A stretch of DNA of 46,201 bases, from NCBI RefSeq assembly GCF_000686605.1, contig NZ_JMLC01000017.1, positions 1-46,201 of the forward strand. The letters run 5' to 3'. Shown in pieces: positions 26,524 to 35,426 of the stretch. The notes beneath the pieces were generated by a model. The model was not told the origin of the DNA, searched no databases, and saw only the letters and a list, made by a program, of their open reading frames with translations. A program made the translations under genes and the position numbers. Numbering within the stretch: the stretch's first letter is position 1; every line of letters starts with the position of its first letter. Source of the DNA: Streptococcus sobrinus DSM 20742 = ATCC 33478. GTDB taxonomy: Bacteria; Bacillota; Bacilli; Lactobacillales; Streptococcaceae.

Positions 26524-27672
26524 TTATTTATTAAAGACTTCCTTCCCATCGACATAGGTAGCCTGCAGGTTCATGGCCTTATCCAGAACGATAAAGTCCG
26601 CTGGCCGACCAGCCTTGATTTGACCGCACTTATCCTCAATACCAACCGACTTAGCTGGGATGTAAGTGGCCATCCGAACAGCCTCCTCAGGACTAGCAAT
26701 GCCCCAATCCACCACATTTTTTAGACCGTCCTTGAGCTTGAGAATGGAGCCAGCCAGATTGCCCCCATCCTTGAGGCGGGCTGTCCCATCCTTGACCACT
26801 ACTGGAAATTCACCCAGCAGATAGTCCCCATCGGGTTGACCACCAGCTGCCATACAGTCGGTAATCAGAGCCACATGGTCATAGCCCTTTTGTTGCATAA
26901 GGATGTCACAAGCCACAGGGGAGACGTGATGACCATCACAAATCAATTCGGCATAGGTCTGAGGAATGTGGTAAACCGCTCCGACCATACCTGGCTCGCG
27001 ATGATTGAGGCCTCGCATACCGTTATAGGCGTGAACCCAGACACTGGCACCAGCTGCAACAGCTGCCTTAGCTTCTGCATAGGTGGCATTAGAGTGACCT
27101 AGAGCCACCGTCACACCATCCTTGGTCACCGCCGAGACGAAGGATTCTACTCCTTGGCGTTCTGAGGCCAGGGCAATTTTTTTAATCAAGCCCTTGGCTG
27201 CCTTTTGCCAACCCTTAAATTCTTCCAAGCTAGGATCCTTCATATAGGCCGCATTTTGCGCCCCCTTGTATTTTTCTGTAAAATAGGGTCCTTCAAAGTA
27301 GATACCCTGAATCTTGGCACCTTTATCAGATCCTGCTACATCGGCAATAGTCGCGCAGATATCCTCCAGCTGCTGACTGCTAGCCGTTAAGGTTGTCGGT
27401 AGAAAAGAAGTTACTCCGGCTTCCGGCAAGCGCTGACTGATACTGCGAAGACCATCCGCAGAATTATCCATGACATCATGACCGGCATAGCCATGGATAT
27501 GCGTATCAACCAAGCCTGGCGCAATCTGATAACCCGTGTAATCTAAAACCTGAGCAGCGCTAGGTACACTCTCAGTCCACTGACCAAAACGCCCATCAAC
27601 CAACTCAAGATAGCCAGCAGGCTTAGTCTCATGAGCATAATAAAAACGATCTGCCTTAAGGTAGGTTGCCAT
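26524..27672 (-). CDS. nagA: N-acetylglucosamine-6-phosphate deacetylase
   Basis: This 382-residue amidohydrolase removes acetate from GlcNAc-6-P, feeding amino-sugar catabolism and cell-wall recycling. Visible are the metal motif DTHIHGYAGHD, GLNHREPGMVGAV, ICDGHHVSP and the catalytic-Asp region LITDCMAAGG. The start is MATYLKADRFYY at 27672; a longer frame begins seven codons earlier, but GAAAGAGG lies inside that extension. Length agrees with streptococcal NagA. A NagR-like operator lies at its promoter. Confidence 0.95.
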   Translation of the reverse strand: MATYLKADRFYYAHETKPAGYLELVDGRFGQWTESVPSAAQVLDYTGYQIAPGLVDTHIHGYAGHDVMDNSADGLRSISQRLPEAGVTSFLPTTLTASSQQLEDICATIADVAGSDKGAKIQGIYFEGPYFTEKYKGAQNAAYMKDPSLEEFKGWQKAAKGLIKKIALASERQGVESFVSAVTKDGVTVALGHSNATYAEAKAAVAAGASVWVHAYNGMRGLNHREPGMVGAVYHIPQTYAELICDGHHVSPVACDILMQQKGYDHVALITDCMAAGGQPDGDYLLGEFPVVVKDGTARLKDGGNLAGSILKLKDGLKNVVDWGIASPEEAVRMATYIPAKSVGIEDKCGQIKAGRPADFIVLDKAMNLQATYVDGKEVFNK

Positions 27673-27711
27673 TATTGTTATTCCCTCTTTCAACGAGTTT
27701 TTCTTTCCTTT

Positions 27712-27754
27712 ATTATAGTGTTTTTATGGTATTTTGTAAATGGTATATACCAGT
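27712..27754 (-). promoter_or_regulatory. nagA promoter with NagR-type operator
   Basis: Minus-strand TATAAT (27712-27717), a weak TTACAA at -35 (16-bp spacer), and next to it ACTGGTATATACCATT (27739-27754). GGTATATACC-type palindromes are the known sites of GntR-family NagR at nag and glmS genes, so repression relieved by amino-sugar phosphates is expected. Confidence 0.75.
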
Positions 27755-28085
27755 TGTTTTGTGAACTATAGCTGACAACCAATTCTAATGCTCAAAAAAT
27801 GAAAAATAGATAGAGCCTTGAGGTATAGCTAAAGGACTCAAAAACTCCATCATTATCATAGTAGGATTACGGACTACAGAAAATGTAGAACTAATTCTTG
27901 ATGCCTGAAAGCTAGCTAATCTGGGATAAGTCACCATCCAAACTACTGAAATTTAGTTTTATGATAGTTGTCGGAAAGATTGTTATCGATTTTCAAACGA
28001 TTACCAATTGTGTTAAAATTACAAAATCACCCTAATTCCCTTGTATAAGTAAATTTTAAGCGTTAAAATAACCACATAATTTTTT
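27755..28085. other. Spacer between nagA and bacteriocin cassette 2
   Basis: AT-rich, divergent-promoter region. TATAAG near 28040 on the plus strand may be the -10 of cassette 2, with no good -35. No gene recognised. Confidence 0.35.
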
Positions 28086-28379
28086 ATGAACACAGTAACT
28101 TTAGACTCAATGGCTTTTGATAATTTTGAGGTAGCGGGTACACCTGTCTTGTCAGAAGCGGAAGGAGGAAGTGTACTTGGTGGAATCATAGTTGGTGCAG
28201 GAGCTGGATTTGTCGGTGCTATGAAAGGAGCAGAAGAGGGGACTTCCGGAGGTGCTGCTCTCAGTTTTATACCAGTAGTTGGACCATATATGGAAGCTGG
28301 TTGTGCTATTGGAGGATCTGTTATAGGTGGCATTAGTGGTGCTTATGCTGGTTACAAAATCGGAGATAAGTTATTTTAA
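28086..28379 (+). CDS. Double-glycine leader bacteriocin peptide (cassette 2)
   Basis: This 97-residue precursor has a 28-residue leader that starts MNTVTLDSM, as in the peptide at 6782-7066, and ends VLSEAEGG. The mature peptide (69 residues) is Gly/Ala-rich with GxxxG motifs (GGIIVGAGAGFVG, IGGSVIGGISGAYAG), in class IIb style. Unlike its paralogue there is no Shine-Dalgarno sequence: the ten bases before ATG are ATAATTTTTT, where the other cassette has AAGGAGAATTTTT. It is followed by two small membrane-protein genes. Low translation or decay of this cassette is possible. Confidence 0.8.
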   Translation: MNTVTLDSMAFDNFEVAGTPVLSEAEGGSVLGGIIVGAGAGFVGAMKGAEEGTSGGAALSFIPVVGPYMEAGCAIGGSVIGGISGAYAGYKIGDKLF

Positions 28380-28413
28380 TAAGGTGGATTAACTAAAAAG
28401 AGGTAATTTTGAA

Positions 28414-28572
28414 ATGAAGGAACTAATAATTGGTCTCTTGTGGCTTTTTTCTATTAGTACTGCTAGTAGATTTTCAAAAAGATTTGGTACAAAACCGGCT
28501 AAAATAATTGCCGTTTTTGTCAATATTTCAGCTTCTATCTTAGTAATAGCTTATTACCTTTTTTTTCAATAA
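28414..28572 (+). CDS. 52-residue hydrophobic protein
   Basis: The product begins MKELIIGLLWLFSISTAS and has two predicted membrane helices (about 3-16 and 31-51) separated by a basic loop (RFSKRFGTKPAK). AGAGGT lies about 9 bp upstream of the ATG. It sits between the bacteriocin gene and the 59-residue immunity-like gene, so it is a candidate immunity or accessory protein. It has no visible counterpart in cassette 1. Confidence 0.55.
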   Translation: MKELIIGLLWLFSISTASRFSKRFGTKPAKIIAVFVNISASILVIAYYLFFQ

Positions 28573-28656
28573 GTAATAGCAATTTGAATAACACCTATCA
28601 TCGCGTATCACATAGCACTTCCAACTCCGTTAAAACTTAGCAACTTAAAACTCAAG

Positions 28657-28836
28657 ATGAAAAAATTTTTTAAAGAAAATTTCCTGATCTATTTAGTCGC
28701 TTTATTAGCCCTTATTGCCGTTTGTTCACCAAATAAGCATTCTAGAAAATTTGTGTTTATCTTGCTGGTATTAGCAATTTTAGGTATGACACTTACTTAT
28801 TCAATCAAGCTTTTTCAACTTTTTAGAAGAAAGTAG
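28657..28836 (+). CDS. 59-residue hydrophobic protein, paralogue of 6290-6469
   Basis: The product begins MKKFFKENFLIYLVALLAL and ends SIKLFQLFRRK. It aligns along its whole length, without gaps, with the 59-residue protein of cassette 1 (MSKFFKDNFLIFLIAILAL... LIKLFQFFRNK). Two membrane helices and a basic tail are predicted. The conservation next to different bacteriocin peptides supports a shared role such as immunity. The ribosome site is weak. Confidence 0.65.
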   Translation: MKKFFKENFLIYLVALLALIAVCSPNKHSRKFVFILLVLAILGMTLTYSIKLFQLFRRK

Positions 28837-28851
28837 CCCATACTTAAATCT

Positions 28852-28885
28852 CCCCGCCTCCATCTTGGTGTCGGGGTATTTTTTG
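28852..28885 (+). terminator. Terminator of bacteriocin cassette 2
   Basis: CCCCGCCTCCA, three-base loop, TGGTGTCGGGG, then TATTTTTT. Nearly identical to the terminator of cassette 1 (6242-6274 on the other strand). Confidence 0.85.
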
Positions 28886-28888
28886 ATA

Positions 28889-29077
28889 ATGGTCCAGCTT
28901 GGTAAAAGCCTTAGAACCGGATTATTTGAAGGTGGAATTAATTAGGATTATGTTTATAGTGCTGCAACTATGGTAATTTTAATGACTTCAAATCCAATTG
29001 GTTGGGAGACAGTTGCTGCATACGTAGGACTTTGTGCAGCTTCAGGTGCCTACATAGATTACGGACTAGCAAGTTAA
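28889..29077 (+). pseudogene. Bacteriocin-like remnant with in-frame stop
   Basis: An open frame from ATG 28889 reads ...GLFEGGIN, then TAG (28943-28945), then DYVYSAATMVILMTSNPIGW...GAYIDYGLAS to TAA at 29075. FEGG followed by a Gly/Ala-containing stretch resembles the leader/mature junction of double-glycine bacteriocins, but no normal leader N-terminus is seen. The last codon touches the end of an IS982-type fragment at 29078, so the original C-terminus may be lost. Confidence 0.5.
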
Positions 29078-29354
29078 ACCCGTGGTGCTAGTTCACAATA
29101 AAATAGCTCAGATTATAGGTTAGTATAATTTGTTCTAGCATTAGCTGAATCCCAGCTAGACCTCCGGCTAATGTATGCTCGATTCCAAACAAACTACAGA
29201 GCTCGGAAAAGCGTGTCTCAATGGTTCTACGCATGGCTAGTAACTTCCAGTTGTTGTGTTCAGTTGAACCCTGCATATTTTGTCGCCAAGGTGTCCATAA
29301 GTGATAGCCCCTCTTGTTTAGTTCCTCTTTAAGGGACTGACTAAGGTAACCTAA
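29078..29354 (-). mobile_element. IS982-family fragment (transposase C-terminus)
   Basis: The terminal repeat ACCCGTGGTGCTAGTT is at 29078-29093. The minus-strand frame ending at 29088 reads GYLSQSLKEELNKRGYHLWTPWRQNM...RRTIETRFSELCSLFGIEH, the last 90 residues of an IS982 transposase including the final catalytic Glu (TIETRF). The rest is missing: it is cut just after the DKGY position by the second IS982 relic at 29355. Confidence 0.8.
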
Positions 29355-30138
29355 ACCCGTGGTGCTAGTTAACACTAGCCAAAATAAAAAACTTTGCCTA
29401 TCATAAACTCAGAACAACCACGAAATGAGGGAATGATAGGCAAAGCTAAGACCATTATCTCGCAAATCCACATCAAACACAAGATATTTTTTCAGTTTTG
29501 CTAACAAAAGTGAGTACACTCGCTACTTTATGGTATCTTCCCTTTGTGAGACCTCTTCATTTGGCCTGATTGACAGTTTTCCCTGTGCCTTATGTCATCC
29601 CATCCGTAATCTAAGAGCTAGCCTTTTATCAGAAGTCGCTAACATCGGATACAACGCCACGAAGAAGATTCACTACTACGAGGTGAAGTTCTCCGTTTTA
29701 GTCAGCGATAGGGGCTTTCCTTTGGATTATGTAGTAACGTCAGCCTCTGTTTACGATAGCCAAGTGGCTTTTGAATTACTGGAACACAGCTCTATTCCAC
29801 TGATTTATGGAGACAAGGGCTATATTGGCAAGCAGGTTAAGAAAGAGTTGGCCAATTGTGGTATCACCTTAATTTCTCAACTCAGGAAAAATATGGCGGA
29901 CTATTCTTGGTTTGAGAACTATAAAATTAGCCGATTGCGCAAACCGATTGAAACCGTCTTTTCGAGCTTAGAACAGTTTGGCATTGAGAATTTACGCTGT
30001 CGAAACCTTCGGGCATTACAGTTTAGAGTAGAAGCTATTTTACTCATCTATTCACTCATGCTGGAAAATAGTCAAAATGAATTTGGGCTGAGTTTGAAGT
30101 ATTCTAAGGCTTATGCCTGATTAACTAGCACAACGAGT
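29355..30138 (+). mobile_element. IS982-family element, internally deleted
   Basis: The left end ACCCGTGGTGCTAGTT (29355-29370) pairs with the right end AACTAGCACAACGAGT (30123-30138), 14 of 16 positions. At about 784 bp it is some 200 bp shorter than complete IS982 elements, and the start of the transposase gene is disrupted. Confidence 0.8.
29530..30120 (+). pseudogene. IS982-family transposase, N-terminus lost
   Basis: The 196-codon open frame covers the DDE core: LIDSFPCALCHPIRNLRA (Asp), LIYGDKGYIGKQVKK (Asp) and KPIETVFSSLEQFGIENLR (Glu). The typical length is about 295 residues; the first 100 are missing or out of frame. Remains such as IGKAKTIISQIH are readable in another frame near 29430-29470. 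The protein is unlikely to be active. Confidence 0.8.
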
Positions 30139-30203
30139 ATATATATAATTTGTCAATAGATTACAGAAGTATTTCTGTTCAATTTCAACATCCATAAAAA
30201 GTA

Positions 30204-30238
30204 AAAGCCTTAAAAATAACTCATACATTTAAGGCTTT
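30204..30238. terminator. Bidirectional terminator
   Basis: AAAGCCTTAAA (30204-30214) pairs with TTTAAGGCTTT (30228-30238) around a 13-nt loop. It can end the HAD gene transcript on the minus strand. Confidence 0.75.
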
Positions 30239-30362
30239 GTTTCTTATTCAATCGAATTCAGGCTATCAGTGTCAAGAAAAAAGATTTCTATGAATCTTAA
30301 GGGTGGCGCTAACCTTCTATTTCCTACTAAAAATCTCACTAAAGCAGGCACACTTTCATATA

Positions 30363-31178
30363 CTACTTCAGCACATACTCATAGATAGCTTGGGCGACAC
30401 CAGCTTGGTCATTGCTGGCTGTCTGGTAATTACAAACTGCTTTCACGCTGGCTGCTGCGTTGCCCATAGCCACACTGTGACCGGCAAATTTCAGCATTTC
30501 TAAGTCGTTAGCAGCATCGCCTAGAGCCATTATTTCAGAGCGATCAATTCCCAGTTGCTGGGCCAGTGCCTTGAGTCCAGAAGCCTTGGTTGTTCCCTTA
30601 GGGAGCGCTTCAACAATATAGTGCTGGCTACGAACATGGGAAAAATGTTGATCAAAATAAGGACAATTTTCGTCATGAAAACGGTCTAAAGCATTACTAT
30701 CTCCCATAATCATCGCCTGGAAAATTCGGCCATGCCCCGCCTGAAAATCCGACCAAGAGATGGTCTGAGCCTGAGTGAAAATTAAACTAGCATCATAGGC
30801 GACAATCTCAGGCACCTGATCCGCAAAGACCAAGAATCGCTCCTGCTCGGTCAGAGTCAGGTAGATGTCCTCATAATCCTTGACCATTTCCAGCAGGGCC
30901 TTTACCTCTTGGTCGCTAAGGGTCACATAATCAACTAGGGACCAATCCTTAAGCGCAAAGGTTGAGCAGCCATTGTTTAAAATTGCAAATTCATTGTCTT
31001 GTCCCAAGCCCAACTCCCTTGCATAAGGTTCCACACCAGACTGGCAGCGACCTGTACAAAGTACAACATCGTAACCAGCTTGACTAGCTTTCTGAAGGGC
31101 CTCAATGTTTTCCTGAGGCAGTTGCTTTTGATTGTTTAAAAGAGTGCCATCCATATCAATAGCAATAAGTTTGATCAT
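30363..31178 (-). CDS. Cof-type HAD-superfamily phosphatase
   Basis: This 271-residue protein has HAD motif I DMDGTLL (8-14), motif II CTG, a C2-type cap domain (about 85-190) and motif IV GDAANDLEML. Cof/YidA-type enzymes dephosphorylate sugar phosphates or similar small metabolites in the cytoplasm; the substrate cannot be read from sequence. It is the third gene behind mutS2 and the thioesterase, with a modest AGAAAG ribosome site. Confidence 0.92.
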   Translation of the reverse strand: MIKLIAIDMDGTLLNNQKQLPQENIEALQKASQAGYDVVLCTGRCQSGVEPYARELGLGQDNEFAILNNGCSTFALKDWSLVDYVTLSDQEVKALLEMVKDYEDIYLTLTEQERFLVFADQVPEIVAYDASLIFTQAQTISWSDFQAGHGRIFQAMIMGDSNALDRFHDENCPYFDQHFSHVRSQHYIVEALPKGTTKASGLKALAQQLGIDRSEIMALGDAANDLEMLKFAGHSVAMGNAAASVKAVCNYQTASNDQAGVAQAIYEYVLK

Positions 31179-31231
31179 CTGTATTTCTTTCTAATTTTCA
31201 TAAGGACTGATTTTTCCGTGACAAGTGTTCG

Positions 31232-31645
31232 TTAATCTTGGTTGATCATTTCTTGGACCTTCGCATAGAAGTCAGGGTAAACCTTCTTGAGAGCAATAAA
31301 CTGTCCAGCCTTATCTAAAAAACTATGTTCCGAATGCGCCTGACAAACCTGCTGTCCATCTTGATTCGTCATCACATAGTCAAATCCCAGTTTGGCCCCT
31401 TTCAGTATACTAACACTAATATCAATAGCGATAACATCTGCAAATGTTGATGTCGCTTTATAGTGGCAATCTACCGCAGTAACTGGCGAAATAATACCAT
31501 CAGCCTCTAACTTATCATAAGGAAGACCTACCGCATCCAAAAAATAGACACGCGCCTCCTCCATCCAACGGACATAGTTGGAATGATGTGTAATGCCCAT
31601 CCGATCGGTTTCATAGTATTGGACCTTGTGCGTAAAACCTTTCAT
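31232..31645 (-). CDS. Acyl-CoA thioesterase, YbgC-type hot-dog fold
   Basis: This 137-residue protein is a 4-hydroxybenzoyl-CoA thioesterase-like hot-dog protein. VQYYETDRMGITHHSNYVRWMEEARV shows the family region with the catalytic Asp (ETDRMG) and the conserved HHSNY. Such enzymes hydrolyse short acyl-CoAs or acyl-ACPs. AGAGAGGAAAAA lies before the ATG. It lies 67 bp after mutS2 and 53 bp before the HAD gene, all on one strand. Confidence 0.9.
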   Translation of the reverse strand: MKGFTHKVQYYETDRMGITHHSNYVRWMEEARVYFLDAVGLPYDKLEADGIISPVTAVDCHYKATSTFADVIAIDISVSILKGAKLGFDYVMTNQDGQQVCQAHSEHSFLDKAGQFIALKKVYPDFYAKVQEMINQD

Positions 31646-31712
31646 GATTTTTCCTCTCTAGTTGGTACAAAAGCTGGCGATAGCATAAGCCAACTTTCTT
31701 AATTAGCCGTGT

Positions 31713-34055
31713 TTAGCCTAAGTTAGCAATGGTACAGCCTGAACCTCCAGCATTTTGTGGGGCATAGCCGAAACTCTTGACATGGCGGTGGCTGCGAAGA
31801 TACTTGGTCACGCCTTCGCGAATCACGCCCGTGCCAATGCCATGAATAATATCGACCTGAGCCATATTATTGAGCAGAGCCTGATCAATAAAGTCATCCA
31901 GTTCCTGCATAGCCTCTTCATAGCGCTTGCCTCGGAGATCCAAACGAGCGTGCGGTCCCGTGCTTGCGGACCTTTTGACAACATTAACTTGTTTTTTCTT
32001 ACGGGCCTTCTGACTTTCCTGATGTTTCACGAGATTGAACTCAGCTTCCTTTAGGGTCATTTTAATCAGACCAACCTGAGCCTCCCAGCGACCATCCTTG
32101 AGCTGATTTATGAGAGTGCCACGCTGACCGTAGGCGATAACAATGATATCGTCCCCTACTTTAGGCGCACGCGCTGCCTTTTGCTTCTTAGCCTTGCGAA
32201 GGACCTTATTTTTAGCCAGATCATCACTTGGAGCCAACTTCTTGAGTTGGCCCTTAGCTTCAATGATTTCATGGGGCTTAAGTTGGGCCTTGTGATGGAG
32301 GTTTTTGAGAATCTTATCACTCTCCTCGCTGGCCTGTTCAATCATGTGGCGAATTTCTTCCTGAGCCTTGGCCAGTTCCTTGCCGTAGGAATGAGAGAAT
32401 TCATTGTAGAGCTTCTTGACTGCTCGATTGAATTTGAGATTTTCCTGCTCAACTTCTCGAATGTAGTCCAGTCGCTTGCGGGTTTCCTGGGTCTGGGCTT
32501 CCAGTTCCTCGATAATAGTATTGACATCGCTGTCCCGATTGGTCATATTTTCCGCATCTTCAACAATAATTTGACTGAGCCCCAATCGCCGGGCAATCTC
32601 AAAGGCATTGGAGCGACCGGGAACCCCCTGCATAAAGTGGTAGGTAGGGCTGAGGCTATCGACGTCAAACTCCATGCTGGCATTTTGCACATGGGCAGTC
32701 TCAATGCCGTAAGCCTTGAGCTCTGGATAGTGGGTCGTGGCCATGGTCTTGATGTCGCTGAGCCGCAGGTGCTCCAGAATCGCCATAGCTAGACTGGCCC
32801 CTTCTTGGGGGTCAGTCCCTGCTCCTAATTCATCTAGGAGAACCAGACTGTCCCCGTCAGCCCTATTCAAAATAGCAACGATATGGCTCATATGACTGGA
32901 AAAGGTAGACAGGCTTTGCTCAATGGACTGCTCATCACCAATATCCGCGAAAATTTCCTTGAAAATGGCTACTTTACTTCCTGGCTCCGCCAGAATGGGC
33001 AAACCTGACTGAGCCATGATTTGGCTGAGGCCCAGAGTTTTCAGCATGATGGTCTTACCACCCGTATTGGGACCGGTGATGACAATAATAGAAAGATTCT
33101 TCGAAAAATGCAGGTCGTTGGCAACTGGATTGGTCAAGAGGGGATGACGAACATTGAGCAGATTGACCGTCTTATCCTCCGACAGGCTGGGTAAACTGGC
33201 CTCATGCTCCTGCATGAAAAGATATTTAGCCCGCACAAAATCCAGATGACCAAGCAGCCAGGCATTATTACGAATAGTCTGGGTGTGAGGGCGAAGCAGG
33301 TCTGATAACTCCCGCAAAATGCGGTGGAGCTCATGGCGTTCATCCGCCCGAGCCTGGGTAATTTCTTCATTGAGTTGGACCACAGCTCGAGGCTCAATAT
33401 AAACCGTTGTTCCCGAAGCCGAAATATCGTGGACGACCCCAGCAATCTTATTGCGGTAGGTGTTACGAACCGGCAGAACCGAGCGGCCGTTCCGGCTAGC
33501 AATCAGATTTTCCGCCAGCATATCGCTCTTAGCCTTGACCAAGTCCTGAAGAATTTGTCGCACCTGGCCTTCGCCTTGATGAATTTGCCGACGAATCTTG
33601 CCCAGACTTGAACCGGCAAAATCTTCGATAAAACCGCCATCGTTGATGGCCTGCAGGCTCCCCTGCAATTTAGGAAAGGCTTCTAAATTTTCAAAAAGAC
33701 GATTAAGGGCCGTCAGCTCAACATTTTCTAAATTTTCATAAAAGCGACCGACCTCCGCAGACACCTGCAAGGCCTTCTTGATGGCCAAAAGCTCATCAAC
33801 ATTGAGGTCTGCCTCTAACTCCAGACGCCGCAGGGGCTCTGCTAGACTCCTGATAGAGCCAATGGAAAAGCCATGATATTCAATGAAAATGGCCTCCATA
33901 TCAGCAATTTCTGCGAAAGCCCGCTCAATTTTTTCCCGATTGGTATCGGGCAAAAGAGCCCGCAGCTCCTCCTGGGCAATCCCTGTCTGTAAATAGGGCT
34001 CAAACTGATTTTTGACCTTGGCAAATTCCAAGGCCTCCAAGATTTTTGTATTCAT
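31713..34055 (-). CDS. mutS2: Endonuclease MutS2
   Basis: This 780-residue protein has the MutS2 layout: core/lever helices (about 1-320), the ATPase with Walker A GPNTGGKT (about 328-335) and [14 protein letters not shown], a clamp coiled coil (about 510-620), and a C-terminal Smr nuclease domain ([23 protein letters not shown]). MutS2 restrains homologous recombination and acts in ribosome rescue; it is not a mismatch-repair MutS. The start [15 protein letters not shown] at 34055 is conserved. It has no Shine-Dalgarno sequence; TATAAT ends 6 bp before the ATG, suggesting a leaderless mRNA. Confidence 0.95.
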   Translation of the reverse strand: MNTKILEALEFAKVKNQFEPYLQTGIAQEELRALLPDTNREKIERAFAEIADMEAIFIEYHGFSIGSIRSLAEPLRRLELEADLNVDELLAIKKALQVSAEVGRFYENLENVELTALNRLFENLEAFPKLQGSLQAINDGGFIEDFAGSSLGKIRRQIHQGEGQVRQILQDLVKAKSDMLAENLIASRNGRSVLPVRNTYRNKIAGVVHDISASGTTVYIEPRAVVQLNEEITQARADERHELHRILRELSDLLRPHTQTIRNNAWLLGHLDFVRAKYLFMQEHEASLPSLSEDKTVNLLNVRHPLLTNPVANDLHFSKNLSIIVITGPNTGGKTIMLKTLGLSQIMAQSGLPILAEPGSKVAIFKEIFADIGDEQSIEQSLSTFSSHMSHIVAILNRADGDSLVLLDELGAGTDPQEGASLAMAILEHLRLSDIKTMATTHYPELKAYGIETAHVQNASMEFDVDSLSPTYHFMQGVPGRSNAFEIARRLGLSQIIVEDAENMTNRDSDVNTIIEELEAQTQETRKRLDYIREVEQENLKFNRAVKKLYNEFSHSYGKELAKAQEEIRHMIEQASEESDKILKNLHHKAQLKPHEIIEAKGQLKKLAPSDDLAKNKVLRKAKKQKAARAPKVGDDIIVIAYGQRGTLINQLKDGRWEAQVGLIKMTLKEAEFNLVKHQESQKARKKKQVNVVKRSASTGPHARLDLRGKRYEEAMQELDDFIDQALLNNMAQVDIIHGIGTGVIREGVTKYLRSHRHVKSFGYAPQNAGGSGCTIANLG

Positions 34056-34061
34056 AGGGCT

Positions 34062-34070
34062 ATTATAACA
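34062..34070 (-). promoter_or_regulatory. Extended -10 of mutS2
   Basis: Minus-strand TGTTATAAT; the hexamer (34062-34067) ends 6 bases before the ATG, so transcription should begin at the A of the start codon. No clear -35. Confidence 0.65.
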
Positions 34071-34079
34071 AATTTCCAA

Positions 34080-34429
34080 GAAAAACCTGAGGAGACAGGC
34101 AAGAAGGAGGAAAGCTGATACCCATGAAAGCGAGAAGCATGAACTCTCGTTCCAGAACGGGGCCTTATAAGATTAAGGAGGTTTAATCTTGACGTGGCTC
34201 AAACTGCATTGAAAACTCTTGGTAACTTGTAACCCTTGGTATTGACTTGGTAAAATTAGGTCAATATTTCTCAACTCAAGCTTGTAATCACGCCTTGATT
34301 TACTCAAAAACTCGGGTCAGGCTAGCATGGATAGATTCAACTTGGACATCCTGACTAAAGTCAATAAAAGCCATAGAAAAAAAGCCTTACAGGGCTCTTT
34401 GAGTTTCAGTATTGAGGCTTGCTTCCCCC
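34080..34429. other. Spacer between cvpA and mutS2
   Basis: No supported gene. AGCC-CTGTA-GGCT with a T-run on the minus strand at about 34383-34405 may end cvpA. A 24-codon frame (34300-34374, minus; MAFIDFSQDVQVESIHASLT...) has no ribosome site and may be a gene remnant. AAGGAGG at 34157-34178 has no following frame of note. Confidence 0.4.
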
Positions 34430-34948
34430 TCAGCCAAACAAAAATTTTGGGAAAATCGTAATCAATAATTTAACCAGCCAATTGTCAGCTAGAAAGTTTT
34501 GCAGACCGGTCATGGGCACTGTGGCCAGAAGGGTGAAACATATGGCTAGGCCAAAGGCAGTATTCAAGACAGCTAGACCGCCTGCGATTGAGCGTTGATA
34601 GGCTACTTCCTCTAAGTGCGAATATTCAAAGGCATGGGCAAAGACACCTAAGAAACGAAAGACTAGATAGACAGCCAAATAAATAACGAGGAAGGCGACA
34701 CCAGCATAGTAAAGACGGTTTAAATCAAAAACATTCTCCGAAGTAAAGAAGGCCATCTGGCCACCCTGAGTTGGATTAGCATAAGGGACCCAGAGGTTGA
34801 GAGCCTGCGCTAAGCCGCTCTTAAAGAGACTGGCAACCACGATAGCTACAAGACTTCCAAACAAATAAAAGGCCTGCAAAAAAAGCCCCCGGCTGTAGCC
34901 TAGGTAGAAATTCCATGCTAGAAGCAAAAGAATGATAAGTGAAACCAT
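34430..34948 (-). CDS. CvpA family membrane protein
   Basis: This 172-residue protein has four predicted membrane helices (about 2-18, 26-44, 78-100, 118-142) and the N-terminal LAWNFYLGYSRGLFLQAFYLFG typical of CvpA family proteins, which are linked to colicin V production and envelope stress in other bacteria. Function in streptococci is unknown. It starts 3 bp after the zapA stop, and zapA-cvpA-mutS2 is a common order in streptococci. Confidence 0.85.
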   Translation of the reverse strand: MVSLIILLLLAWNFYLGYSRGLFLQAFYLFGSLVAIVVASLFKSGLAQALNLWVPYANPTQGGQMAFFTSENVFDLNRLYYAGVAFLVIYLAVYLVFRFLGVFAHAFEYSHLEEVAYQRSIAGGLAVLNTAFGLAICFTLLATVPMTGLQNFLADNWLVKLLITIFPKFLFG

Positions 34949-34951
34949 AAA

Positions 34952-35260
34952 CTAGTTACCACTGACTTTGCTGGCCTTGCGCCCCTTGATATTGGTCAAA
35001 GTCTTCTTGCGCAGAGTATCCAACTCAGTTTCCTTTTTATCAAACTCAATTTCACGGCTGAGCTGGGTTGACAGAGAATTGATAGCCATCAGGATAGCAA
35101 CCGTTTCATCATCAGCCGTTGGCAGGGCTTCTTTGATACTATCGTATTTTTCTCGTGCCACGCGTTCAACCTCTTCCATAAAGAGATTATCCTTATCCGT
35201 CGTTAAGGTCAAAGGCTTTTGGCCAAATGTAAATTTATAGCGATTTTTTGTCTTAGTCAT
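34952..35260 (-). CDS. zapA: Cell division protein ZapA
   Basis: This 102-residue protein matches Gram-positive ZapA: an N-terminal beta region (RYKFTFGQKPLTLTTDKDNLFMEEVERVARE) and a long C-terminal coiled coil (TLSTQLSREIEFDKKETELDTL type). ZapA binds and bundles FtsZ at the division ring. AGAGGTG precedes the ATG. It is transcribed away from rnhC and is the first gene of the zapA-cvpA pair. Confidence 0.85.
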   Translation of the reverse strand: MTKTKNRYKFTFGQKPLTLTTDKDNLFMEEVERVAREKYDSIKEALPTADDETVAILMAINSLSTQLSREIEFDKKETELDTLRKKTLTNIKGRKASKVSGN

Positions 35261-35410
35261 ACGTGCACCTCTTTGTCTGTCATTATATCGTAATTTTAGT
35301 CTTTAGACAATCACAAAAACTAGGTAAATAGAGGGAGGAGGGACCATTTAAGAAAAAGGACTTTTCTTAAATATTTTTCCAGTTTGAAACTATCACGACA
35401 AGGGCTTTTG

Positions 35411-35419
35411 TGATAAAAT
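35411..35419 (+). promoter_or_regulatory. Extended -10 of rnhC
   Basis: TGATAAAAT; the hexamer TAAAAT (35414-35419) ends 7 bases before the ATG at 35427, leaving essentially no leader. Confidence 0.6.
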
Positions 35420-35426
35420 AGTCTCC

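Noticed and set aside
26161..26724. Several open frames in the spacer next to nagA
   Set aside because: They lie in dispersed repeat sequence or antisense to nagA, and have no recognisable products.
32181..32792. 203-codon open frame antisense to mutS2
   Set aside because: Shadow frame opposite the coiled-coil and ATPase coding region.
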